A stretch of DNA of 41,346 bases. It comes from Bacteroidales bacterium (GTDB taxonomy: Bacteria > Bacteroidota > Bacteroidia > Bacteroidales > Marinilabiliaceae). The DNA lies in the NCBI GenBank assembly GCA_015061285.1, contig SUWW01000021.1, positions 1 to 41,346 on the forward strand. The letters are read 5' to 3'. A program made the position numbers and the translations under genes. Below are positions 8,867 through 16,357 of the stretch, one piece after another. Each line of letters begins with the position of its first letter. The first letter of the stretch is position 1. The notes beneath the pieces are model-generated. The model was not told where the DNA came from. It did no database searches and saw only the letters and a program-made list of their open reading frames with translations.

Positions 8867-11707
8867 TTAGAAACTGAAGTTCACACCTATAGAATATATG
8901 CCTCCAATCTTGTCGCCATAAACAAATTCTTGTTTCTGATTATCAAGAATGTTATTGCCATTGAAATATATCTCAAAATAATCTACTGGTTTGTAGCCCA
9001 CTTTCATGTTAACCGTACATCTTGGGCTAAGCGTTTGAGAACCATAACTTGTAAGGTATTCGCGCTCACCTATGAAGTTTGCATAAGCCGACACATTCAA
9101 CTGGCTTATAGGCTTAGCTATAATACCAAACATACCATAAACAGAAGGTGTAGCTTTGTGCTTGTGACCATTGCTTAGCTTCGGGTTGAGAATTTCCATA
9201 ATCTGGCTATGAAGTGAATTTGTTATGTCAAGTTCCTTCACATCACTATTACCTATTACAAAATCGTTGCCTTTAATTTTCAATGTTCCTTCTTGAGCCA
9301 TCTGAGCAAATATTTGCTCTGCGACAGCTTCTTTTTGATCATCTGGTACTTCATTTAGCTTTTGCAATACTTCAGCAGTAGCATATAATGCTTGTGTCAT
9401 TGAAGCTTCTATAAGTCTTGCAAAAACTGAATTCTGATCGTAGGTATAATAGTTGTCAATAGTCGTACGCTGTGCATTGATATTGAATTTGGCAATAAGC
9501 TTGGGCGAAATAATCCAATCGGCATTCAAACCTACACCAAACTGCTTAACATCGTAGGGGAAGTTATCGCACTGAACAGCTCCCATTGCCTTTATGCTAC
9601 TAAGCACATACATTGAATTGCCACCGGATACTGATTGCTTTGCGGCTGCGCGCGAAAATGATATATCGGCACTACGTGCCATCATACCTGCATAATCTTT
9701 ACTATGCGAATAGAATGCTTCAAAGTCGATAAGTAACCTCTGATCAGGCTGTACACGATAACCAACCTCAAACACATCGGCATGCATTATATTCGCATCT
9801 TCGGCTGGTTTGAAATCTATTTCAACGGGCTGCGCCATGCCTTCGCTACGCAACCATTTATAATTAGCGCAAGCATTAACAAGTGCCGCAGAACGCATCG
9901 CACGCGCATAGCTAGCACGAATAAAATTCTTGTCGTTGAACTTATAGCTCAACACTGCTTGGTATGAGGTGTTCCATTTGTCAGGTATATTAGTTTTATC
10001 GGAGCGAACACCAACAATTGCACGGAAACCACCCTTAGAATAGTCGAATCGCAACGATGGTGCTATGCTTGTGAGCTCTGCGTCTCCATCGAAGAAACCT
10101 GGCATCTTAACATCACCTTCACCATAGTTGTAATACGTATCCTTATCTTTTGAATATATACGCATATAGTTGATACCTGGACGTATGCCAAGTGATCCCC
10201 AAGTGTCATCGCTACCTAAATTGAAATCATATTCGGCAGTACCAAACAACTTATGTGTAAAGATGTAGAATCCAGGACGTCCATAGCAATAGTTGCCCGA
10301 TTCGCCAGCATAGTTCACTTGCAAATGCAAGTCTTTGATTGCGGCATCCAAGTTTACATAACCACCTTTATATATACGTTGTGCAAACGAATATGGTGTC
10401 TCTACCAACACACTATTGTTCACATTGCTTTGTGAATAGCCTCCTGTGAGATTCAAAACGACATCTGGCGCTGGGGTGAGTGTCAAATAACCATTTGCGC
10501 CATAGGTCTTACGTGCCAATAGTGGATCTTTGTGAACCTTACTTGCATCACGATATTCAAGCGGTGTTGAATAATACAAACTATAAATTGGAGGATTGAC
10601 AAGTTGATCTGCCGTAATTGAGCCCTTCATTGCTTTAATAGCATACTGAGCTGCATATTGTTCTATAGCAGCTTCATCAGAGATGTCATCAAGAACAGAT
10701 ATAGCTTCTGCAATACCTTCATCCATCAAAACTTTTACACGGGCAAATACTGCTGCTTGCGATAAGTTTGTCCCTACTTCACGCAAATACTTAAACTGCG
10801 CATCCGACAATTCCTGATTAGCCGTTACGGGGACAATCGTACCATTAGCAATATAGTCTTGAATATCTTTTTCACTCAAGGCTTTAGTCCAATCTACGGC
10901 ATCATTTTCATCCAAATAGAGCGTACTATTTGTCAGTACGCGGAATTTATCAGTAGGACGCTCACGATATTGCATATTCACTGAGACTCCAGCAGCCACT
11001 TTATCGGAAAATTTCCAACGGAAAGCAACATCACCAATGTTAGTGCCCAGTGTACCCATTTGAACCGAACCTGACACATTGTTTTCAATTTGATCAGGCT
11101 TACGGGTAATGATGTTTACAACACCATTCACAGCATTAGTACCATAGAGCGCCGATGCTGCACCGCGAACTACTTCTATTCGTTCTACATCTTCGATAGA
11201 AATAGGCAATTGTTCAGGATTAAATGTACCTATACCATAATTCAACAAGCTTCGTCCATCGACCATAAGCAATGTGTTGTTGTTCTCGGTATAGAGCAAC
11301 ATGTTGTTGTCGGGGATGTTGTTCAAACCACGCATTTGCACATCGTAAACACCGTTGGTTTTTTGTTGAACAATCATACCCGGAATAAGACGAAACGCCT
11401 CTTCGATAGTTGAGCATCCCCATGTACGCAATTCGTCATGAGTGATAACTGTTGTTCCAAGAGGTGATGTGAAACTGCTCTCCTCCTTTTTTGAAGCAGA
11501 GCTCACGTTCTTATTCATAATTAGCGCAAAAAGCTCGTCAACACTCGAAACTCCAAGCGTCTCTACAGCTTGCATCAAATCCTCAAGAGGCAATTCAGAC
11601 AATTGATCGATCGACATCGACAATATCTGCTCCTTTGTATAGGACTTCTCTTGGGCCACCGCCGACACACTTAGCGCAGCAGCCAATAATAACGTAATAA
11701 TTTTCAA
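8867..11707 (-). CDS. TonB-dependent outer-membrane receptor
   Basis: This 946-residue protein has a signal peptide (cleavage near residue 19, SAVAQ), a helical lead-in with LPLEDLMQ and VSSASKKEE, and then a plug domain (about 80-210: TVITHDELRTWG, FRLIPGMIV, VERIEVVRGAASALYGTNAVNGVVNI). The remainder is a 22-strand barrel ending YSIGVNFSF, with a terminal aromatic residue. It should import a substrate using TonB energy; the lead-in is typical of receptors paired with YfiR-family proteins, and the yfiR-like gene lies 92 bp upstream. Two long, helix-rich insertions (about 255-375 and 765-850) interrupt the barrel and are unusual. Substrate unknown; nearness to B12-dependent metH does not prove cobalamin uptake. 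Confidence 0.9.
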   Translation of the reverse strand: MKIITLLLAAALSVSAVAQEKSYTKEQILSMSIDQLSELPLEDLMQAVETLGVSSVDELFALIMNKNVSSASKKEESSFTSPLGTTVITHDELRTWGCSTIEEAFRLIPGMIVQQKTNGVYDVQMRGLNNIPDNNMLLYTENNNTLLMVDGRSLLNYGIGTFNPEQLPISIEDVERIEVVRGAASALYGTNAVNGVVNIITRKPDQIENNVSGSVQMGTLGTNIGDVAFRWKFSDKVAAGVSVNMQYRERPTDKFRVLTNSTLYLDENDAVDWTKALSEKDIQDYIANGTIVPVTANQELSDAQFKYLREVGTNLSQAAVFARVKVLMDEGIAEAISVLDDISDEAAIEQYAAQYAIKAMKGSITADQLVNPPIYSLYYSTPLEYRDASKVHKDPLLARKTYGANGYLTLTPAPDVVLNLTGGYSQSNVNNSVLVETPYSFAQRIYKGGYVNLDAAIKDLHLQVNYAGESGNYCYGRPGFYIFTHKLFGTAEYDFNLGSDDTWGSLGIRPGINYMRIYSKDKDTYYNYGEGDVKMPGFFDGDAELTSIAPSLRFDYSKGGFRAIVGVRSDKTNIPDKWNTSYQAVLSYKFNDKNFIRASYARAMRSAALVNACANYKWLRSEGMAQPVEIDFKPAEDANIMHADVFEVGYRVQPDQRLLIDFEAFYSHSKDYAGMMARSADISFSRAAAKQSVSGGNSMYVLSSIKAMGAVQCDNFPYDVKQFGVGLNADWIISPKLIAKFNINAQRTTIDNYYTYDQNSVFARLIEASMTQALYATAEVLQKLNEVPDDQKEAVAEQIFAQMAQEGTLKIKGNDFVIGNSDVKELDITNSLHSQIMEILNPKLSNGHKHKATPSVYGMFGIIAKPISQLNVSAYANFIGEREYLTSYGSQTLSPRCTVNMKVGYKPVDYFEIYFNGNNILDNQKQEFVYGDKIGGIYSIGVNFSF

Positions 11708-11799
11708 GGTTTTATTAGGTATAAGTAAACAATAGAGGGGGAAACCTACATATGTTTCATAAAAAATAGCATTCGCTATTCATTCAAGAATAGCGAACG

Positions 11800-12315
11800 T
11801 TAATCTACTGCCGTACCAAGTTGCAGCAACTTATTTGATACTTTGAGACCCTTTTTACTAATGTTACCATTAGAAATCTCAAAATTCAATTTACCGCCCT
11901 TAGCAACAAAAGATATTCCAGCGCCATTGGCACAGAGACCACTTTTACCGGTCACTATCAACGACGGATTACCTTCTTGCGCAGAAACAAGTTTAGAAAC
12001 AAGGTTAGATTTCGACTCCCCCAAATAAATAATATCACTCTTAACTAAGCCAGTCGCAGCAGCTGCACTCTTGACAACTACGTTTCGGGAACCAACTTTT
12101 TGTGTTTTGGATAGACCGACCAACTGGCTCTCTACTTCACTATCGCCTATCACAGTAATAACGAGGTCTTTACCTTCATCTCCTGCTGGCCAGCCAATAT
12201 TCTTTGCAAAATTATAAATGAACAATGCCTGGAACTTTGCCATGCCTTGCGCACTCGCCGACAACGCAAACAATGTTATCAGCCCTACCAATAAGATTTT
12301 CTTAGTGTTTAACAT
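11800..12315 (-). CDS. YfiR/DUF4154-family periplasmic protein
   Basis: This 171-residue protein has a signal peptide ending SASAQ (about residue 22). The mature part matches the YfiR/DUF4154 pattern: an early FIYNFAKNIGWP, VITVIGDSEVESQL, then SLIVTGKSGLCANGAGISFV and a closing KLNFEISNGNISKKGLKVSNKLL, cited here in separate segments. In gamma-proteobacteria YfiR restrains a membrane diguanylate cyclase; in Bacteroidetes related proteins sit beside TonB receptors, as here, and the role is unknown. The gene has its own promoter and leads the two-gene operon. The protein lacks the Cys pairs expected in classical YfiR apart from a single Cys in GLCANGAG. Confidence 0.75.
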   Translation of the reverse strand: MLNTKKILLVGLITLFALSASAQGMAKFQALFIYNFAKNIGWPAGDEGKDLVITVIGDSEVESQLVGLSKTQKVGSRNVVVKSAAAATGLVKSDIIYLGESKSNLVSKLVSAQEGNPSLIVTGKSGLCANGAGISFVAKGGKLNFEISNGNISKKGLKVSNKLLQLGTAVD

Positions 12316-12351
12316 ACAATGTGCTTTTAGTGTTCTAAATGTGCTTTACCG

Positions 12352-12359
12352 CAAAATTA
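12352..12359 (-). promoter_or_regulatory. -7 box of the yfiR-like/receptor operon
   Basis: TAATTTTG on the minus strand matches TAnnTTTG; the inferred 5' leader is about 30 nt. No clear -33 box is seen. Confidence 0.45.
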
Positions 12360-12460
12360 TACTTTTTATCTCTCTCCGCGATTATTTGTGCAGTTTTTTG
12401 ACGAACAATCACTTTTCATTGACTAACAACAATCGTTCCTAACAATAATCTTTATCCAAC

Positions 12461-12491
12461 AAAAAAAGCCACCGTTTTAGTCGGTGGCTTT
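12461..12491 (-). terminator. tRNA terminator
   Basis: On the minus strand AGCCACCG pairs perfectly with CGGTGGCT across a 7-nt loop, followed by a run of seven T. It begins 2 nt after the tRNA 3' end. Confidence 0.85.
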
Positions 12492-12492
12492 G

Positions 12493-12567
12493 TGGGCCCA
12501 CTTGGGCTTGAACCAAGGACCCCTTGATTATGAGTCAAGTGCTGCTAACCAACTGAGCTATAGGCCC
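12493..12567 (-). tRNA. tRNA with anticodon CAT, probably Ile2
   Basis: The 75-nt cloverleaf reads GGGCCTA acceptor, GCTC D-stem, CTTGA-CTCATAA-TCAAG anticodon arm, CTTGG-TTCAAGC-CCAAG T-arm, TGGGCCC acceptor and discriminator A. The CCA is not encoded. The CAT anticodon allows elongator Met or lysidine-modified Ile2. The consecutive acceptor pairs C4-G69 and C5-G68, known TilS determinants in E. coli, favour Ile2. The D-stem has a C13xC22 mismatch. The initiator signature is absent (the molecule has a G1-C72 pair and no three G-C anticodon-stem pairs). Confidence 0.85.
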
Positions 12568-12744
12568 CACTTACATGAAGTGTTTGTTCGCTTATCGCTA
12601 AATGCGTTTGCATTTCCTCGAAAAGCGTGGCAAAGATAGTGATAATATTCAAAAAACAAACCCTTCTCGCCTTTTTTTCTTGATTCAATTGTTTCTCGCC
12701 TATTCATGGCTGTATTGAATAATACCCTCATACCCCATGTTGGG

Positions 12745-12905
12745 CACAGCGCCTCGCTACGTAAATATAAAAGCAAGGCTCTTGCCTTGCTCATTCGCTA
12801 TATCGTTTTGTTGCGCTTTCATTTTGGCGTTTTGTTTCCGCAAGGCCGAAGTCTTACTGTTATATCCGAAGAGCATCATGTTACGATGAGCTAATGGACC
12901 AAGAG
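12745..12905 (-). repeat. Dispersed palindromic element, copy A
   Basis: A perfect-arm hairpin GCAAGGC/GCCTTGC (12773-12790) is followed on its 12791-12838 side by sequence nearly identical to copy B (ATTCGCTATATCGTTTTG, TTGCGCTTTCATTTT). Homology with copy B extends in weaker form to about 12870. The partner GTAGGC/GCCTAC hairpin is degenerate here. Read on the minus strand the core encodes QGKSLAF. Confidence 0.75.
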
Positions 12906-12978
12906 TGTTCCTTTTTACCGCTCGTTTGCCCCAAGCATCATAGGCGGCAGAGAATGCTATGTCGCTACTTTTATTCAT
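12757..12978 (-). pseudogene. Degenerate ORF with YDAWGKR motif
   Basis: A 73-codon open frame contains YDAWGKRAVKR near its start, recalling the YDAxGNR motif at the start of small secreted Bacteroidetes proteins and of Rhs/YD repeats. It has no signal peptide, and its 3' half is copy A of the dispersed repeat. I read it as a relic of the same kind of gene as the 41-residue peptide at 15875-16000, not as a functional gene. Confidence 0.3.
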
Positions 12979-13004
12979 TAGTTCACTTGTTTGCGAATTT
13001 CAAA
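12978..13004. repeat. 27-bp direct repeat, copy 1
   Basis: The 27-bp sequence beginning TTAGTTCACTTG and ending CGAATTTCAAA is identical to 14870-14896, 1.89 kb away. A 14-bp core recurs at 2711-2724. One copy lies downstream of each paralogue boundary in the duplicated patch. Confidence 0.85.
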
Positions 13005-13030
13005 TCCTTTGGAACGGTATGATTGAATTC

Positions 13031-13729
13031 TTACTTTTCATATTTATTCTCCATATAATACATCAAATCGTATTCTTGTTTATCCCTTAGGCTGTAGATA
13101 TAGATTGTATTATCAACGAGATACAATACTCCATCTTTTATATCATCGCAACATAAAATGCAAAATGGCTTTCTACTTAGCACATGATTTATAACCTTAC
13201 GTGTGGTTCTATATGGAAGAAATGGCCATAAATAATCTTCATAAACCTTACCCCCATCGATGTAGATACATCTACATTCTTTGGGGTTTGCTCTATTAAT
13301 CCAATATAAATTGAAGTTTAGAGTGGTTGTATCTACATTTATTTTATTCTCTGATACGTTAATTCTCAAGACGTAGTATGCACTAATAAAATCTCTTATT
13401 GAGTTTTCAAAATTAACCACTTGGGTTACATAATATATAGAATCAGTATGAATGTGATCTTTTATGCCTTTTGCAATCTTTTTTATAGAAATACTATCTG
13501 TCATTTCATTGATTATTCCAAATGCGTTTGCAACCTCATAGTCTGTACCTCTGTTTATAACGTTGTACAACCGATATTGATCGCTTTTGTATGTTTCTAT
13601 TAAACTTTGGCAATACGCATTTTTATCTAACAATGAGTATTGTGTATATATATCTTTCACAACATCTTGTGCATACATATTACAAGAGAAAAGGAGTAAT
13701 AACGTACTTATCGTTTTCATACCTATCAT
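13031..13729 (-). CDS. Secreted hypothetical protein, paralogue 1
   Basis: This 232-residue protein is of unknown family. It has a signal peptide (hydrophobic run TLLLLFSCNMYAQ, cleavage near residue 21). An inner ATG at 13720 gives the tidier signal sequence MKTISTLLLL and may be the true start. The mature part is rich in Tyr, Asp and Ile, with CRC and CILCC cysteines. The last 60 residues resemble those of the neighbouring gene at 14020-14859: both have a KP-(x)-LL/IL segment, then a hydrophobic VDNTIYIYSL or RDNNIYVYDI strand and an acidic tyrosine-rich tail. The pair therefore probably arose by duplication together with their flanking repeats. Confidence 0.65.
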   Translation of the reverse strand: MIGMKTISTLLLLFSCNMYAQDVVKDIYTQYSLLDKNAYCQSLIETYKSDQYRLYNVINRGTDYEVANAFGIINEMTDSISIKKIAKGIKDHIHTDSIYYVTQVVNFENSIRDFISAYYVLRINVSENKINVDTTTLNFNLYWINRANPKECRCIYIDGGKVYEDYLWPFLPYRTTRKVINHVLSRKPFCILCCDDIKDGVLYLVDNTIYIYSLRDKQEYDLMYYMENKYEK

Positions 13730-13820
13730 TCTATACTATGCAATAAATAGAAATGCCAATTATCATTAATAGTATTTGCATTGTATGATCCTATGCATAA
13801 TCTTACAATATCTTTGCCCC

Positions 13821-13990
13821 CGTTCTCCGTAGGCTCTACCTTCGGTGTGGCTAAAAGCAAGGCTACTGCCTTGCACATTCGCTATATCGTTTTGTTGCGC
13901 TTTCATTTTTGCTGTTTTTTGTTTCTGAATGGTTGGGGTCTTGCTGTTATATACAACGTAGCAATATACGATGCCGAACTAATGGAATTT
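13821..13990 (-). repeat. Dispersed palindromic element, copy B
   Basis: It contains GTAGG-centred hairpin 1 (13829-13843, imperfect), a 13-nt spacer, and hairpin 2 GCAAGGC/GCCTTGC (13857-13874). The next ~50 bp match copy A almost base for base. Read on the minus strand the core encodes QGSSLAF followed by GRAYGERG. This stretch fills most of the gap between the two paralogous secreted-protein genes. Confidence 0.8.
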
Positions 13991-14019
13991 GTACGTATGC
14001 CCCTGAATTGAATCTTACT

Positions 14020-14859
14020 TTATTCACAAATATTGATTTGGTCTCGGGGCGTTTGATTTGTAGTTGTAATTGTATATCCGCTGTTAGTATAGATATATGG
14101 AATTGGTTTCTCATTGAGTGCTTTTATTGTTTCAATATCACATCTCTGTTTTATATAACTATTCAATTCTGAATAATCATCATTTAATATATCATATACA
14201 TATATGTTGTTGTCACGTATGAAAGGTATAACACCAAACCGTTCAGATAGAGAAGGTATTAGTAACAATTGTGTTGGCTTTAGTTTGTTTATACGCTTAA
14301 ACATATAGGGAAGATTCCTTTTTAGCTTCGCATATTTTTTGTGGCAACTTTCAAACCATCTATAATACAGCAAAGAATGTCGTTTCACCTCTTCATAACC
14401 AAAATATCCATCAAAGAAATGCAATACCGCATTTATATTGTTGTTCTTGTCAACGCTAATAGCAGAAAAGACAATAGTACTATCGATAGAAATGTAGTCG
14501 CATAGATTGTCATTTATGTCAAATGTGTCTGTTCCAACAAATTGTAGGGCAAGCATTGGAACTATTTGAGTAGTAACTATTTGGATTTTATTACGTTCTA
14601 AATCTACGTCATGAGTAATCAACGTATAATTACTATTTCTCTTTTGAATCTCTATATGAGGACATAGCAGACCGAATTTATCGCGCTCCCAATCTTCGTG
14701 CTCTTTGCGGAAATAACTATTTACATTCTTTTGAATCATGTCATAATAACAGTCCATATCTGCATCATGACAAAATGCCGTCAAATATTCCGTTTTCGAC
14801 TGAGCATTAACATTGGCAACTATAAATAGGAATACCAATAATTGACCTAAAAATTTCAT
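14020..14859 (-). CDS. Secreted hypothetical protein, paralogue 2
   Basis: This 279-residue protein is of unknown family. It has a clear signal peptide (MKFLGQLLVFLFIVANVNAQ, cleavage after Gln20). The mature part is mixed alpha/beta with no recognised motif; it ends with the strand RDNNIYVYDI and acidic tail that resemble the C-terminus of the protein encoded at 13031-13729, so the two are paralogues. It is followed by copy B of the dispersed element and preceded by the second 27-bp direct repeat, which suggests that the gene and its flanks were duplicated as a unit. Function unknown. Confidence 0.65.
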   Translation of the reverse strand: MKFLGQLLVFLFIVANVNAQSKTEYLTAFCHDADMDCYYDMIQKNVNSYFRKEHEDWERDKFGLLCPHIEIQKRNSNYTLITHDVDLERNKIQIVTTQIVPMLALQFVGTDTFDINDNLCDYISIDSTIVFSAISVDKNNNINAVLHFFDGYFGYEEVKRHSLLYYRWFESCHKKYAKLKRNLPYMFKRINKLKPTQLLLIPSLSERFGVIPFIRDNNIYVYDILNDDYSELNSYIKQRCDIETIKALNEKPIPYIYTNSGYTITTTNQTPRDQINICE

Positions 14860-14869
14860 ACTATTAGAT

Positions 14870-14896
14870 TTAGTTCACTTGTTTGCGAATTTCAAA
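14870..14896. repeat. 27-bp direct repeat, copy 2
   Basis: Identical to 12978-13004. It lies 10 bp upstream of the start of the paralogue 2 gene, so it may carry part of its leader. Confidence 0.85.
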
Positions 14897-14924
14897 GACA
14901 TAGAAACTTAACTGATATGCCGAA

Positions 14925-15305
14925 CTAAGGGCGAGGAAGGGAAAACAGAGATTCAACTAACAAATAAGAAGACAATAACCAATGTACAATTACTATTAGT
15001 ATACACATAACTTTGGGTACATATGTATTGAGAATTCGTGAATAACCTCTTTTGTTCAAATAAATCCTAATTAAAAGTCGCCAAATTGAAACACCTATAA
15101 CGCTACCAACCACAATTACAGTGACAACACCATTATAGACAATGTCAAGACTCTTTAGATGAGGCCCTATTAGATAAGATAACAGAGCGCACACATTAAG
15201 CGACAATAATATATTAGCAGCTGACACTGCTCTATATAAATGTTTTATGCTTTTACCTCTTGAAATATAGAGATAAGATCTAATAATAATATCAATAATC
15301 TTCAT
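14925..15305 (-). CDS. Small integral membrane protein, paralogue 1
   Basis: This 126-residue protein has about three hydrophobic helices (roughly residues 28-47, 58-80 and 98-120). It is a tandem paralogue of the 135-residue protein encoded 28 bp upstream: both start MKIID(I/V)II(R/K)SY and share the positively charged cytoplasmic-type segment YLNKRGYSRILNT-x-VPKV before the last helix. No known family is recognised. The two genes are cotranscribed by position. A role beside the secreted paralogue pair cannot be inferred from sequence. Confidence 0.65.
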   Translation of the reverse strand: MKIIDIIIRSYLYISRGKSIKHLYRAVSAANILLSLNVCALLSYLIGPHLKSLDIVYNGVVTVIVVGSVIGVSIWRLLIRIYLNKRGYSRILNTYVPKVMCILIVIVHWLLSSYLLVESLFSLPRP

Positions 15306-15332
15306 CGCGGTACGTCGAATCGATAAGTATAG

Positions 15333-15740
15333 CTACTTTGGTAATTGAGGTAGAGTATACAACGAATAAAAAAACACACCTATTGATAAAAAATAGTGAA
15401 CAAAAACTATTATAATGCCCAAAACTTTAGGTACACGCGTATTTAGAATGCGTGAATATCCTCTCTTATTCAAATAGGCACGCTCTAAAGTTCGCAAAGA
15501 GATAATGTAAACGACTCCACCTATTATCATTACTAATATCACAAGAGGCCAAACAGAACCGTTATAAAAAATATTAATACTCGTCACCTTGATACAAAGT
15601 CCAATTATGTAGATAATCAAGCTACTTGAATTGAAAGTAAGCAAAACATTTGCTGCTGATATAGCAGCGTCCAAATTCCTTATACCGCTATTTTTTGCTA
15701 TGTAGCAATAGGACTTTATTATAACATCAATAATCTTCAT
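15333..15740 (-). CDS. Small integral membrane protein, paralogue 2
   Basis: This 135-residue protein has about three membrane helices and the shared motif YLNKRGYSRILNT-x-VPKV near residue 95. It is the upstream member of a tandem pair with the 126-residue gene. Its start codon lies 27 bp downstream (on the minus strand) of copy C of the palindromic element, so the element forms its upstream leader. Family and function unknown. Confidence 0.65.
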   Translation of the reverse strand: MKIIDVIIKSYCYIAKNSGIRNLDAAISAANVLLTFNSSSLIIYIIGLCIKVTSINIFYNGSVWPLVILVMIIGGVVYIISLRTLERAYLNKRGYSRILNTRVPKVLGIIIVFVHYFLSIGVFFYSLYTLPQLPK

Positions 15741-15766
15741 CGCGTTTTCTATTATATGGACCCCGC

Positions 15767-15820
15767 CGTTCTCCGTAGGCTCTGCCTACGTTTGCGCTAA
15801 AAGCAAGGCTCCTGCCTTGC
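15767..15820 (-). repeat. Dispersed palindromic element, copy C
   Basis: The cleanest copy. Hairpin 1 is GTAGGC-TCT-GCCTAC (15775-15789), then a 13-nt spacer, then hairpin 2 GCAAGGC/GCCTTGC (15803-15820). Read on the minus strand it encodes QGRSLAF then VGRAYGERRG, matching copies B and D. Confidence 0.85.
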
Positions 15821-15874
15821 AGCGATATATTACGTTGTTCATTCATTCTCTTTTCATAGCATGAACATTGATTT

Positions 15875-16000
15875 TTAGTTTTGATGCTGTGTTTGCCGTG
15901 TGACGCGGTTGCCACAAGCGTCGTAGCCATATTCTATGGTTTGGGCAGATGCCGCAATGGATTTTATTGCTAATACAAAAGCTAAGATGACTGGTTTCAT
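15875..16000 (-). CDS. 41-residue secreted peptide with YDACGNRV motif
   Basis: A short gene of 41 codons: a signal peptide (about residues 1-20, ending AASAQ) followed by YGYDACGNRVTRQ and an early stop. A good -7 box lies about 23 bp upstream. Small secreted Bacteroidetes proteins with this layout normally continue well past YDAxGNR, so this is likely a gene cut short by a frameshift or by the adjacent palindromic element (copy C starts about 55 bp downstream). It could alternatively be a genuine short peptide. Confidence 0.45.
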   Translation of the reverse strand: MKPVILAFVLAIKSIAASAQTIEYGYDACGNRVTRQTQHQN

Positions 16001-16022
16001 AATTAGGCAGAACTAACCGTTG

Positions 16023-16030
16023 CAAATATA
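16023..16030 (-). promoter_or_regulatory. -7 box of the 41-residue peptide gene
   Basis: TATATTTG on the minus strand matches TAnnTTTG; the inferred leader is about 15-20 nt. Confidence 0.5.
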
Positions 16031-16282
16031 TATGCATAATTTCACCAGAGCAAACAAAATTTAACTAATGTTTACAAATGGGCTCGGTGCAGAAAGAAAC
16101 ACCGAGTAAGCACATCCTAAGCCTCGCGTAAGCCCCTCGCCGTCATTTCGACGTATAAAAGCCATATTGCGTACTTTGTCGCGTTTTATCGCGTTGTAGG
16201 GCACACAAAGCGCATCTTTTGGCGTGCTAACGCGTTTTTTGACACTTTTTCGTGTGCAAAAGTGTTTTTGCGCAAACATCAA
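16031..16282. other. Intergenic, no gene supported
   Basis: About 250 bp between the peptide-gene promoter and the receptor terminator. It holds a weak open frame on the minus strand with no signal peptide, motif or coding bias that I trust, and several short inverted repeats such as CTCGGTG/CACCGAG (16082-16107). Confidence 0.4.
16082..16107. repeat. Short inverted repeat
   Basis: CTCGGTG and CACCGAG are 7-bp perfect arms around a 12-bp loop. The hairpin stands alone in the intergenic region; there is no T-run after it, so it is not an obvious terminator. Confidence 0.4.
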
Positions 16283-16320
16283 TAAAAAAGTTCGCTTGGA
16301 TCATTATAATCCAAACGAAC
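16283..16320 (-). terminator. Terminator after the second TonB-type receptor
   Basis: On the minus strand GTTCGtTTGGAT pairs with ATCCAAgCGAAC, followed by TTTTTTATTG. It begins 38 bp after the receptor stop. Confidence 0.8.
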
Positions 16321-16357
16321 CTATAACTATGAAACTTCAAAGAGGTTTATAGAATTG

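Noticed and set aside
12558-12794. 78-codon ORF overlapping the tRNA
   Set aside because: It overlaps the tRNA 5' end and repeat copy A, with no coding signal.
16061-16282. 73-codon minus-strand ORF
   Set aside because: No signal peptide, family or convincing start; it overlaps the intergenic inverted repeats.
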